Shown here in pieces: positions 54,178 through 62,163 of a DNA stretch of 64,000 bases. This stretch comes from Pseudomonas solani. Lineage in GTDB: Bacteria; Pseudomonadota; Gammaproteobacteria; Pseudomonadales; Pseudomonadaceae. Position numbers and translations under genes: made by a program. Every line of letters begins with the position of its first letter. Within the stretch, counting starts at the first letter, position 1. The stretch is from the NCBI RefSeq assembly GCF_026072635.1, contig NZ_AP023081.1:2502501-2566500 (forward strand). Reading direction: 5' to 3'. The notes beneath the pieces are model-generated. The model was not told the DNA's origin, did no database searches, and saw nothing but the letters and a program-made list of their open reading frames with translations.

Positions 54178-55082
54178 AAATATCCAGCATAAAGAAGCGC
54201 CTGCCCACGGGCCGGCACGCGGTGATCGGGATTCCCTTCGTCTGGCTGTTCCTGTTCTTCCTGCTGCCCTTCGCCATCGTGCTGAAGATCAGCTTCGCGG
54301 AAGCGGACGTGGCGATCCCGCCCTATACAGAAATCTACACCTGGGCTGAAAACCAGCTGCAGATCGCTCTCAACCTCGGCAACTACTTCATGCTGAGCGA
54401 GGACGAACTCTACCTGGCCGCCTACCTGGGCTCCCTGAAGATGGCCTTCTTCAGCACCCTGCTGTGTCTCCTGATCGGCTACCCGATGGCCTACGCCATT
54501 GCCCGTGCCGGCAAGGAAGCCCAGACCGTGCTGCTGCTGCTGATCATGATGCCGACCTGGACCGCCATCCTCATCCGCGTCTACGCCTGGATGGGCATCC
54601 TCAGCAACAACGGCCTGCTCAACAGCTTCCTGATGGGCATCGGCCTGATCAGCGAGCCGCTGCAGATCCTCAACACCAACACCGCGGTCTACATCGGCGT
54701 GGTCTACTCCTACCTGCCGTTCATGATCCTGCCGCTGTTCGCCAACCTGGTGAAGCACGACCAGAGCCTGCTGGAAGCCGCCTCGGACCTCGGTTCGAGC
54801 AACTTCAACAGCTTCTGGAAGATCACCGTGCCGCTGTCCAAGAACGGCATCATCGCCGGCAGCATGCTGGTGTTCATCCCGGTGGTGGGCGAGTTCGTCA
54901 TCCCCGAACTGCTCGGCGGCCCGGAGACCCTGATGATCGGCAAGGTGCTGTGGCAGGAGTTCTTCAACAACCGCGACTGGCCGGTGGCGTCCGCGCTGGC
55001 AGTGGTGATGCTGGCGATCCTCATCGTCCCGATCATCCTGTTCAACCGTAACCAAGCCAAGGAACTGGAGGGCAAGGTATGA
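54174..55082 (+). CDS. spuG: Polyamine ABC transporter permease (SpuG/PotB)
   Basis: Inner-membrane protein of about 302 residues, six helices, first near 20-40 (IPFVWLFLFFLLPFAIVLK). The coupling motif is LLEAASDLGSSNFNSFWKIT. Both ends overlap neighbours by 4 bases, so spuF, spuG and spuH are translationally coupled. Confidence 0.92.
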   Translation: MKISSIKKRLPTGRHAVIGIPFVWLFLFFLLPFAIVLKISFAEADVAIPPYTEIYTWAENQLQIALNLGNYFMLSEDELYLAAYLGSLKMAFFSTLLCLLIGYPMAYAIARAGKEAQTVLLLLIMMPTWTAILIRVYAWMGILSNNGLLNSFLMGIGLISEPLQILNTNTAVYIGVVYSYLPFMILPLFANLVKHDQSLLEAASDLGSSNFNSFWKITVPLSKNGIIAGSMLVFIPVVGEFVIPELLGGPETLMIGKVLWQEFFNNRDWPVASALAVVMLAILIVPIILFNRNQAKELEGKV

Positions 55083-55963
55083 AGCGCTTCAGTTTCTCCA
55101 ACGTGATGCTCTGGGTCGGCCTGCTGTTCATCTACCTGCCGATGCTCATCCTGGTCATCTACTCGTTCAACGCCTCCAAGCTGGTCACGGTCTGGGGCGG
55201 TTGGTCGGTGAAGTGGTACGTCGGCCTGCTGGACAACTCCCAACTGATGAACTCGGTGATGCGCTCCCTGGAGATCGCCTGCTACACCGCCATCGCGGCG
55301 GTGGCGCTGGGCACCCTGGCGGCCTTCGTCCTGACCCGCATCCCGCGCTTCCGTGGCCGTACGCTGTTCGGCGGCCTGGTCACCGCGCCGCTGGTCATGC
55401 CCGAGGTCATCACCGGTCTGTCGCTGCTGCTGCTGTTCGTGGCCATGGCGCAACTGATCGGCTGGCCCCAGGAGCGTGGCATCGTCACCATCTGGATCGC
55501 CCACACCACCTTCTGCTCGGCCTACGTGGCCATCGTGGTATCGGCGCGCCTGCGTGAGCTGGACCTGTCCATCGAGGAGGCCGCCATGGACCTCGGGGCG
55601 CGTCCGTGGAAGGTGTTCATCCTGATCACCATCCCGATGATCGCGCCGTCGCTGGCGGCGGGCGGCATGATGTCCTTCGCCCTGTCCCTGGACGACCTGG
55701 TGCTGGCGAGCTTCGTTTCCGGCCCCGGTTCCACCACCCTGCCGATGGAAGTGTTCTCCGCCGTGCGCCTGGGTGTGAAACCGGAGATCAACGCCGTGGC
55801 CAGCCTGATCCTGCTGACCGTGTCGCTGTTCACCTTCTTCGCCTGGTACTTCAGCCGCCAGGCCGAAGAGCGCCGCAAGCGCGCCATCCAGGAAGCCATG
55901 GAATCCATGGCCGCCGAAGCCGCGTCCAGCAACAAGCGCGGTGGGGCCAGCCAACCGGCCTGA
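55079..55963 (+). CDS. spuH: Polyamine ABC transporter permease (SpuH/PotC)
   Basis: About 294 residues, six helices. The coupling motif is IEEAAMDLGARPWKVFILIT. A charged C-terminal tail (EERRKRAIQEAMESM) follows the last helix. A good terminator lies 15 bases past the stop, so this ends the spu operon. Confidence 0.92.
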   Translation: MKRFSFSNVMLWVGLLFIYLPMLILVIYSFNASKLVTVWGGWSVKWYVGLLDNSQLMNSVMRSLEIACYTAIAAVALGTLAAFVLTRIPRFRGRTLFGGLVTAPLVMPEVITGLSLLLLFVAMAQLIGWPQERGIVTIWIAHTTFCSAYVAIVVSARLRELDLSIEEAAMDLGARPWKVFILITIPMIAPSLAAGGMMSFALSLDDLVLASFVSGPGSTTLPMEVFSAVRLGVKPEINAVASLILLTVSLFTFFAWYFSRQAEERRKRAIQEAMESMAAEAASSNKRGGASQPA

Positions 55964-55978
55964 GCCTCGCGGTAACGG

Positions 55979-56004
55979 AAAAGGCCACCCTCGGGTGGCC
56001 TTTT
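55979..56004 (+). terminator. Rho-independent terminator of the spu operon
   Basis: AAAAGGCCACCC and GGGTGGCCTTTT form a perfect 12-bp stem with a 2-base loop, with T residues in the 3' arm. It is symmetric and may also serve the minus-strand gene ending at 56067. Confidence 0.88.
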
Positions 56005-56031
56005 CATTTCCGTTCGCAGCGCCAGCCGTAG

Positions 56032-56049
56032 CCCGGGCTTCAGCCCGGG
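56032..56049. repeat. Short palindromic intergenic repeat (CCCGGGCTTCAGCCCGGG)
   Basis: CCCGGGCT / AGCCCGGG with a 2-base centre, preceded by GTAG. It has the same GTAG-stem-TTCAGCC-stem shape as the two copies near 60.6-60.8 kb but a different stem sequence. It lies between convergent genes after the spu terminator. Confidence 0.55.
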
Positions 56050-56066
56050 AAAACCACCGGCACGGC

Positions 56067-57677
56067 CTAGACCGCCGCCAGCGCTGCATCCTCCACGGCT
56101 TCCGCCTTGGCCTGCCCGCCCTGCAGGATCATCTGCGCGGCCTTCTCGCCGATCATGATGCACGGCGCATTGGTGTTGCCGCTGACCAGGGTCGGCATGA
56201 TCGAGGCATCGGCCACGCGCAGGCCCTTCACGCCGCGCACCCGCAGCTGCGGGTCCACCACGCTCATGGCGTCCACGCCCATCTTGCAGGTGCCCACCGG
56301 GTGGAACACCGTGGCGGCGTGCTCGCGGATGTACGCCAGCAACTGCTCGTCGCTCTGCACCTCGGTGCCGGGCAGCATCTCCTGGCCACGCAGGCCATCG
56401 AAGGCGGCGCCAGCGAGGATGCGCCGCGCCAGGCGGATGCCCTCCACCAGCACCCGGGCGTCCTGCGGGTCGGCGAGGAAGTTGTAGTCGATCTCGATCT
56501 CCCCCCGCGCCTTCACCCGCAGCTCGCCGATGCTGCCGGGGCGCAGTACGCAGGTGTGCACCGCGTAGCCGTGGCCCCACTCGAACAGGCGGCCACGGTG
56601 GCTGCGATAGCCCGGCACGAAGTGGAACTGCACGTCCGGCAGCGCGCCGGCCAGGGGCGTGCGGGCGAAACCGCCGGCCTCCACGTAGTTGGTGGTCAGC
56701 CAGCCCTTCCGCTGCGCCAGGTACTTGAAGGGCGACAGCAGCACGCTGGGCAGCGAGCCCCAGGAGAAGCCCAGGGTCAGCGGGCTCGGCGAGCGCACGG
56801 TGACCAGGCCGTCGAGGTGGTCCTGCAGGTTCTTGCCGACGCCGGGCAGGTCGTGATGCACCTCGATGCCGGCGGCCTCCAGCTCCGCCCTGGGGCCGAT
56901 GCCGGACGCCAGGAGCACCTGCGGCGAGCCGATGGCGCCGGCGGCGAGTATCACCTCGCGCTTGCACTCCAGGCGTTGCTCCACGCCGTCACGTTCGATC
57001 AGCACGCCCTTGGCGGCGCCGTCTTCGAGCAGCAGCGACAGCACCTTGCAGCCGGTCAGCACCTGCAGGTTCGGCCGCTCGCGCACCGGCGCGACGAAGG
57101 CGCGGTAGCTGGACAGCCGCCGCGCGTCCTTCTGCGTCAGGTTGTAGAGGCCGACGCCTTCCAGCTGGCCGCCGTTGAAGTCGTCGTTGCGTTTCAGGCC
57201 GATGGCCTCGGCGGCCTTGATGAACAGGTGCGACAGCGGGTTGGGGTCGCGGGCGCGGTCCACCGCGAGCTCGCCCCGGGTGCCGTGGTAGGCCAGGTCC
57301 TGGCCCAGGCGGTTGCCCTCGGACTTCCTGAACAGCGGCAGCACCTCGCGCCAGCTCCAGCCGTCGCAGCCGAGTTCGGCCCAGCGGTCGTAGTCGGAGG
57401 CGTCGCCACGGATGTAGATCATCGAGTTCATCGAGCTGGAGCCGCCCAGTGCCTTGCCCCGTGGGCAGTGCAGCTGGCGGCCGTTGAGGCGTGGCTGGGG
57501 CGCGGAGAAGAAGTTCCAGCTGAAACGCCGGCTCTTGTACAGGGTGATGGTGCCGGCCGGCGTCTGCACGCGCGGGCTGGCGTCGCTGCCGCCGGCCTCG
57601 ATCAGGCAGACGCGCACGCCGGGGTCGGCGCTGAGGCGGTTGGCCAGGACGCAGCCGGCCGACCCGGCGCCGACCAC
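56067..57677 (-). CDS. GMC-family FAD oxidoreductase (choline dehydrogenase-like), N-terminus uncertain
   Basis: Flavoenzyme of about 536 residues as called that would oxidise an alcohol or amino alcohol. GMC signatures are GKALGGSSSMNSMIYIRG and AAGAIGSPQVLLASGIGP; the active-site His is in FHPVGTCKMG. The FAD motif YDYLVVGAGSAGC is cut by the called GTG start at 57677. A better start, ATG 57718 with AAGGAGG, is one base out of frame. The in-frame codons between would read FDSIPQRYDYLV. A missing base in the read or a true frameshift is likely. It lies downstream of a Tau-type ABC transporter, so it may act on the imported compound. Confidence 0.82.
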   Translation of the reverse strand: MVGAGSAGCVLANRLSADPGVRVCLIEAGGSDASPRVQTPAGTITLYKSRRFSWNFFSAPQPRLNGRQLHCPRGKALGGSSSMNSMIYIRGDASDYDRWAELGCDGWSWREVLPLFRKSEGNRLGQDLAYHGTRGELAVDRARDPNPLSHLFIKAAEAIGLKRNDDFNGGQLEGVGLYNLTQKDARRLSSYRAFVAPVRERPNLQVLTGCKVLSLLLEDGAAKGVLIERDGVEQRLECKREVILAAGAIGSPQVLLASGIGPRAELEAAGIEVHHDLPGVGKNLQDHLDGLVTVRSPSPLTLGFSWGSLPSVLLSPFKYLAQRKGWLTTNYVEAGGFARTPLAGALPDVQFHFVPGYRSHRGRLFEWGHGYAVHTCVLRPGSIGELRVKARGEIEIDYNFLADPQDARVLVEGIRLARRILAGAAFDGLRGQEMLPGTEVQSDEQLLAYIREHAATVFHPVGTCKMGVDAMSVVDPQLRVRGVKGLRVADASIMPTLVSGNTNAPCIMIGEKAAQMILQGGQAKAEAVEDAALAAV

Positions 57678-57767
57678 CAGGTAGTCGTAACGCTGGGGGA
57701 TGGAGTCGAAGCGGGCATGGGGCCCTCCTTGCGATGGTGCCGGGGCGGGCGTGCCGCCCCCGGGCGG

Positions 57768-58604
57768 TCAGTGCATCTCTTCGAGGTCGTCGTGGAGCAG
57801 GCCGAGGATCTCGCGCTTCATCTCGATGAAGGCGCGGTCCATCACCATGTCCAGCTCGCGTGGGCGGGGGATGGGCACGTCGAGCTCGCGTTTGATGTGG
57901 CCGGGACGGGCACCCATGACGTAGATGCGGTCGCCCAGCAGGATGGCTTCGTCGATGTCGTGGGTGACGAACACCACGGTCTTCTTGCTGTGCTCCCACA
58001 CCCGCAACAACAGCTTCTGCATCTGCATGCGGGTCTGGCTGTCGAGGGCGCCGAAGGGCTCGTCCATCAGCAGGATCTGCGGGTCGTTGGCCAGTGCGCG
58101 GGCGATGGCCACGCGCTGCATCATGCCGCCGGAGAGCTGCTTGGGGTAATGCCCGGCGAAGGGTGCCAGGCCCACTTCGGCGAGGTAGAAGTCGACGATC
58201 TCCTGGCGCTCGCCCTTGGGCATGCCCTTGCGCTTGAGGCCGAACTCGATGTTCTCGCGCACGTTGAGCCAGGGGAACAGGGTGTAGCCCTGGAACACCA
58301 TGCCGCGATCGGCGCCGGGCCCCTCGACCCGCTTGCCGCCGACGTAGATCGCCCCCGACGTGGGTTCGGCCAGGCCGGCGGTGAGGTACAGCAGGCTCGA
58401 CTTGCCGCAGCCGGAGGGGCCCACGAGCACGGCGAACTGCTGGTCCGGCACGCTCAGGGAGACGTTCTCCAGCGCGGCGAAGGTCTTGCCGCCCGGGCTC
58501 TGGTAGCGCAGGCAGACGTTCTCCACCCGCAGGCGTTCAGTGGGGGTTGCGGCCGCAGCGGGGGCGGCCAGGGTCTGATCGTGCATGGCTGCTACTGCGC
58601 CCAT
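57768..58604 (-). CDS. Nitrate/sulfonate/taurine-type ABC ATP-binding protein (SsuB/TauB-like)
   Basis: About 278 residues. Walker A is LVGPSGCGKSSLLYL, the Q-loop MVFQGYTLFPW, the signature LSGGMMQRVAIARA, Walker B ILLMDEPFGALD and the switch His in FVTHDIDEAIL. The ATG at 58604 has AAGGTGG upstream and overlaps the permease gene end by 13 bases; ATG 58586 lacks a site. The family imports alkanesulfonates, taurine, nitrate or pyrimidine precursors. Confidence 0.9.
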   Translation of the reverse strand: MGAVAAMHDQTLAAPAAAATPTERLRVENVCLRYQSPGGKTFAALENVSLSVPDQQFAVLVGPSGCGKSSLLYLTAGLAEPTSGAIYVGGKRVEGPGADRGMVFQGYTLFPWLNVRENIEFGLKRKGMPKGERQEIVDFYLAEVGLAPFAGHYPKQLSGGMMQRVAIARALANDPQILLMDEPFGALDSQTRMQMQKLLLRVWEHSKKTVVFVTHDIDEAILLGDRIYVMGARPGHIKRELDVPIPRPRELDMVMDRAFIEMKREILGLLHDDLEEMH

Positions 58605-59395
58605 GAGGCCACCTTCAGTCGGAGGAGTCGGAACAGTTGATCGGTCACCAGCCCGAGCAGGCCGATGATGGCGATGGCGAGGAAGATCACGTCCACCTGG
58701 AAGCCGCGCATGGCCTTCAGGCTGATGTAGCCCAGGCCGCTGCTGGCGGCCACCAGCTCGGCCACCACCAGGTAGGTCCAGGCCCAGCCCATGGTCACCC
58801 GCAGGGTGTCCAGCACGCCGGGCAGGGAGGCCGGGCCGAGCACGTGGAGCACCACGTCGCGGCGGCTCGAACCCAGGGTGTAGGAGGCGTTGATCAGGTC
58901 CCGCGAGACGCCCTTGGAAACGTCCGCGATCATCACCAACTGCTGGAAGAACACGCCGAAGATGATCACCGTCACCCGCTGCTCCAGGCCGATGCCGATC
59001 CACAGGATGAACAGCGGCACGAAGGAGGTCACCGGCAGGTAGCGGACGAAGTTCACCAGCGGTTCGAGGAAGGCCTGGACGATGCGGAAGCTGCCCATCA
59101 GCAGCCCCAGCGGCACCGCCACCAGGGACGACACCGCGAAGCCGATGAGCACCACCTCGACACTCGCCAGCACGTGCTTGCCGAGGGTGCCGTCGCCGGC
59201 CAGCCGCGCGGCCGCCTCCAGCACCGCGCCCGGGGTGGGCAGGAACATCGCCGGCACCACGCCGCCGTAGGAAAGCCCGGCCCAGAGGCCGAGCACCAGC
59301 AGCCAGCCGAGGCTGCCCGCACCGAGTATCAGCTTCGCCGGCAGCTCGACCTTGGGGGTCAGGCAGCGGTTCAGCCAGGAGTGTCGAGAAGGCAT
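58592..59395 (-). CDS. ABC transporter permease (SsuC/TauC-like)
   Basis: Inner-membrane protein of about 267 residues with about six helices. The coupling motif is INASYTLGSSRRDVVLHVLG, ending LPGVLDTLRV. It is 11 bases from the binding-protein stop and overlaps the ATPase gene, forming one minus-strand transcript. Confidence 0.9.
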   Translation of the reverse strand: MPSRHSWLNRCLTPKVELPAKLILGAGSLGWLLVLGLWAGLSYGGVVPAMFLPTPGAVLEAAARLAGDGTLGKHVLASVEVVLIGFAVSSLVAVPLGLLMGSFRIVQAFLEPLVNFVRYLPVTSFVPLFILWIGIGLEQRVTVIIFGVFFQQLVMIADVSKGVSRDLINASYTLGSSRRDVVLHVLGPASLPGVLDTLRVTMGWAWTYLVVAELVAASSGLGYISLKAMRGFQVDVIFLAIAIIGLLGLVTDQLFRLLRLKVASWAQ

Positions 59396-59406
59396 GGTCG
59401 GCTCCC

Positions 59407-60390
59407 TTACTGGCTGACGAAGCGGGTGTCGACGAGGTCGTCGTAGCTGACTTCGTAGCGCTTGCCCTGCAGGGCACTCCAGGTCTCGTTGGCCAGGCGG
59501 ATCACGCCCTTGATGTCACCGGGCTTGCCGGGCACGCCAAGCAGCTTCTCGCTCATGGCCTGGTCGTAGAAGCGCACGCCCTTGGCGGCGTTGGCCAGCT
59601 CCACCGGGTCGGCCAGGTAGCCGCCGACGCCCTTGGCCATGATCTCGTGGGCCTTCTCGGGGTTGTCCTGGGTGAACTGCACGGCCTTGTACAGGCCCTT
59701 GACCAGCGCCTTCACGTCCTCGGGCTGCTTGTCGATCACATCGCAGGACAGCGCCACCACGTCGACGATCACGCCGGGGGTCGTGCTGCTGTCCACCAGC
59801 ACCTTGCCTTCGCCCTTCTGGCGCACCAGCGACAGGTGCGGCTCCCAGGTCACGGCGGCGGGCACGCGGCCGGCGATGAAGGCGGTAGCGGCGTCGTCGG
59901 CCGTCATGTTCTGGATGTCCAGGTCGGCCATGGTCATGCCGTTGTGCTTGAGCAGGTAGGACAGCCAGAACTGCGAGACCGAGCCCTCGTTCACCGCCAC
60001 CGACTGGCCCTTGAGGTCCTTCAGGCTGGTGACCTCCTTGCCCACCAGCACGCCGTCGCCGCCGTAGCTTTCGTCCAGGGCGGCGACCGCCTTGAAGCAG
60101 AAGTCCTTGGAGCGGTACTTGAGCACCTCGTCGATGGTGGAGGCGGAGCCGGACAGCTTCCCGGAGGCCTGGGCGGCCATGTACATCGAGGCTTCCTCGA
60201 TGGTGGTCAGCTCCAGGTCCAGGCCCAGCTCCTTGAAGTAGCCCAGGTCGCGGGCCAGGTACAGCGTGCCGTAGCCGACCCAGGTGGTATGGCCGATGGA
60301 CAGGGTGCCCGCCTGGGCGCCGGCGGCGCCGACCGCCAACGCGGTGCAGGTGAGGGGAAGGGTGAAGCGACGTAGCAAGGACTTGATCAT
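59407..60390 (-). CDS. ABC transporter substrate-binding protein (NrtA/SsuA/TauA-like)
   Basis: About 327 residues with a signal peptide ending near AQAGT at residue 28. Family features are IGHTTWVGYGTLYLARDLGY, FKELGLDLELTTIEEASMYM and FIAGRVPAAVTWEPHLSLV. The ligand is unknown: homologs bind sulfonates, nitrate, thiamine precursors or other small anions. The GMC dehydrogenase in the same operon hints at an alcohol or amino alcohol. The ATG at 60390 follows GGGAG. Confidence 0.87.
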   Translation of the reverse strand: MIKSLLRRFTLPLTCTALAVGAAGAQAGTLSIGHTTWVGYGTLYLARDLGYFKELGLDLELTTIEEASMYMAAQASGKLSGSASTIDEVLKYRSKDFCFKAVAALDESYGGDGVLVGKEVTSLKDLKGQSVAVNEGSVSQFWLSYLLKHNGMTMADLDIQNMTADDAATAFIAGRVPAAVTWEPHLSLVRQKGEGKVLVDSSTTPGVIVDVVALSCDVIDKQPEDVKALVKGLYKAVQFTQDNPEKAHEIMAKGVGGYLADPVELANAAKGVRFYDQAMSEKLLGVPGKPGDIKGVIRLANETWSALQGKRYEVSYDDLVDTRFVSQ

Positions 60391-60612
60391 GGAACACTCC
60401 CGCATTAGTTGTTGGAATTGCTGGGCAGTACGGGCCATTGGCCGAATTCGTTCCGCGCCCCGGGCCTGCGTGGGCTCGGGGTCCTGTTCTGCTGCGGCCC
60501 CTTCCATGGGCCCTGTGTCGTTGGGTGCGTCTGATGCGGCGCATCGCCGTGGAGCGGGACCGGGTCATCGCGGCGCCGGCCTCGAGGGCCGCCACCTGCG
60601 CCGTGCGCGGTC

Positions 60613-60634
60613 GTAGGGTGGGCTTCAGCCCACC
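60613..60634 (+). repeat. Palindromic repeat copy 1 (GTAGGGTGGGCTTCAGCCCACC)
   Basis: GTAG followed by GGTGGGCT / AGCCCACC around TC (palindrome 60617-60634). It forms an inverted pair with the copy at 60734-60755. Confidence 0.65.
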
Positions 60635-60733
60635 GTTTTCTCCTGCACCGTGGCCTGGAGGCGGCCCCGGTTTATCTAGCCGTTGGGAAGGACGGGGCAC
60701 GGCTGTGGCCCCGTCGCGGGTCAATGCATCGCT

Positions 60734-60755
60734 GGTGGGCTGAAGCCCACCCTAA
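60734..60755 (-). repeat. Palindromic repeat copy 2, inverted
   Basis: GGTGGGCTGAAGCCCACC followed by CTAA is the reverse complement of copy 1 except for one base. The copy 1 / spacer / inverted copy 2 layout resembles REP doublets mobilised by TnpA-REP transposases in Pseudomonas. Confidence 0.65.
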
Positions 60756-60764
60756 GGTGCCTGC

Positions 60765-62147
60765 TCAGCCGCGGCCGATCTCCTGGGCCGTGCGTTCCAC
60801 CGCGCGGCGGGTCTTGTCGATCAGTTCGTCGATGTCCGCGCGGGTCGCCACCAGGGCGGGCGCCATGATCATCCGGCCCAGGGTGGAGCGGATGATCACG
60901 CCCTCCTCGAAGCCGAGGGTGCGGCAGCGCCAGGCGATGTCGTTCTCGTTGTCGAAGCGCTTGCGCGTGGCCTTGTCCTCGACGAACTGCAGGGCCGCCA
61001 CCAGGCCGGTGCCCTGGATCTCGCCGATCAGCGGGTGCTTGCCGAACACCTCGCGCAGGCACTGCTGCAGGTAGGGGCCGGTGTCGTTCTTCACCTGGGT
61101 GACCACGCCCTCGTCGCGCAGCGCCTTGAGGTTGGCGATGGCCACGGCGGCGGCCACCGGGTGCCCGGAGTAGGTCAGGCCGTGGGCGAACACGCCGCCC
61201 TGTTCCACCAGCACCTCGGCGATGCGTTTGCCCAGCACCAGGCCACCCATGGGGATGTAGCCGGAGGTCAGGCCCTTGGCGATGGACAGGGTGTCGGGCT
61301 GGAAGCCGAAGTGCTGGTGGGCGAACCATTCGCCGGTGCGGCCGAAGCCACCGATCACCTCGTCTGCGCACAGCAGCACGTCGTACTGGCGGCAGATGCG
61401 CTGGATCTCCGGCCAGTAGCTCTCCGGCGGGAAGATCATCCCACCCGCGCCCTGGAAGGGCTCGGCGATGAAGCCGGCGACATTGTCGGCACCCAGTTCG
61501 AGGATCTTCTCCTCCAGCTGGCGGGCGCAGCGCAGGCCGAACTCGGCCGGGGTCAGGTCGCCGCCCTGGGCGAACCAGTAGGGCTCGTCGATGTGGGCGA
61601 CATCGGGGATCAGCCCGCCCATCTCGTGCATGAACTTCATCCCGCCCAGGGCGGTGGCCGCCAGGGTCGAGCCGTGGTAGCCGTTCCAGCGGCCGATTAT
61701 CACCTTTTTCTGCGGCTTGCCGAGGATCTGCCAGTAGCGGCGCACGGTGCGGATCAGCACCTCGTTGGCCTCGGAACCGGAGTTGGTGTAGATGGCGTGG
61801 CTGTAGTGGGCCGGCAGCAGGCTGAAGAGCAGCTCGGAGAGCTCCACCACCGCCGGGTGGGTGGTGTGGAAGAACATGTTGTAGTACGGCAGCTGCTCCA
61901 GCTGGGCGCTGGCGGCGGCGGCCAGGTCCTTGCGGCCGTAGCCCAGGTTGGTGCACCACAGGCCGGACATGCCGTCGAGGTAGCGCTTGCCGTCGTTGTC
62001 CCACAGGTGCAGGCCTTCGCCGCGCACCATCACGCGCGGGCCTTCGGCGTTCAGCGCCTTCTGGTCGAGGAAGGCGTGGATGTGGTGCGCGGCATCGGCT
62101 GCCTGGTAGTCCTCGGTGCTGCGCTGCGGGGTGATGGGAGCGGTCAT
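60765..62147 (-). CDS. Class III omega-aminotransferase (SpuC paralog)
   Basis: About 460 residues. The PLP lysine is Lys291 in LSIAKGLTSGYIPMGG. The phosphate motif is YTNSGSEANEVLIRT and the ring-nitrogen Asp is in LLCADEVIGGFGRTGEW. It shares many blocks with SpuC at 47951-49321, for example VIIGRWNGYHGSTLA. It should move a terminal amino group from an amine to pyruvate. Being next to an APC permease and a PotD-type receptor, it probably serves catabolism of another polyamine. The exact donor is unknown. Confidence 0.87.
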   Translation of the reverse strand: MTAPITPQRSTEDYQAADAAHHIHAFLDQKALNAEGPRVMVRGEGLHLWDNDGKRYLDGMSGLWCTNLGYGRKDLAAAASAQLEQLPYYNMFFHTTHPAVVELSELLFSLLPAHYSHAIYTNSGSEANEVLIRTVRRYWQILGKPQKKVIIGRWNGYHGSTLAATALGGMKFMHEMGGLIPDVAHIDEPYWFAQGGDLTPAEFGLRCARQLEEKILELGADNVAGFIAEPFQGAGGMIFPPESYWPEIQRICRQYDVLLCADEVIGGFGRTGEWFAHQHFGFQPDTLSIAKGLTSGYIPMGGLVLGKRIAEVLVEQGGVFAHGLTYSGHPVAAAVAIANLKALRDEGVVTQVKNDTGPYLQQCLREVFGKHPLIGEIQGTGLVAALQFVEDKATRKRFDNENDIAWRCRTLGFEEGVIIRSTLGRMIMAPALVATRADIDELIDKTRRAVERTAQEIGRG

Positions 62148-62163
62148 GGTCTTCTCCTGCTCG

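Larger units (their letters stand above)
60391..60764. other. Non-coding gap with an inverted pair of palindromic repeats
   Basis: No gene is supported in these 374 bases. The part near 60391-60600 is GC-rich and should hold the promoter of the minus-strand ABC operon, but I see no clear -10 and -35. The rest holds two inverted palindromic repeat copies about 100 bases apart. Confidence 0.5.
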
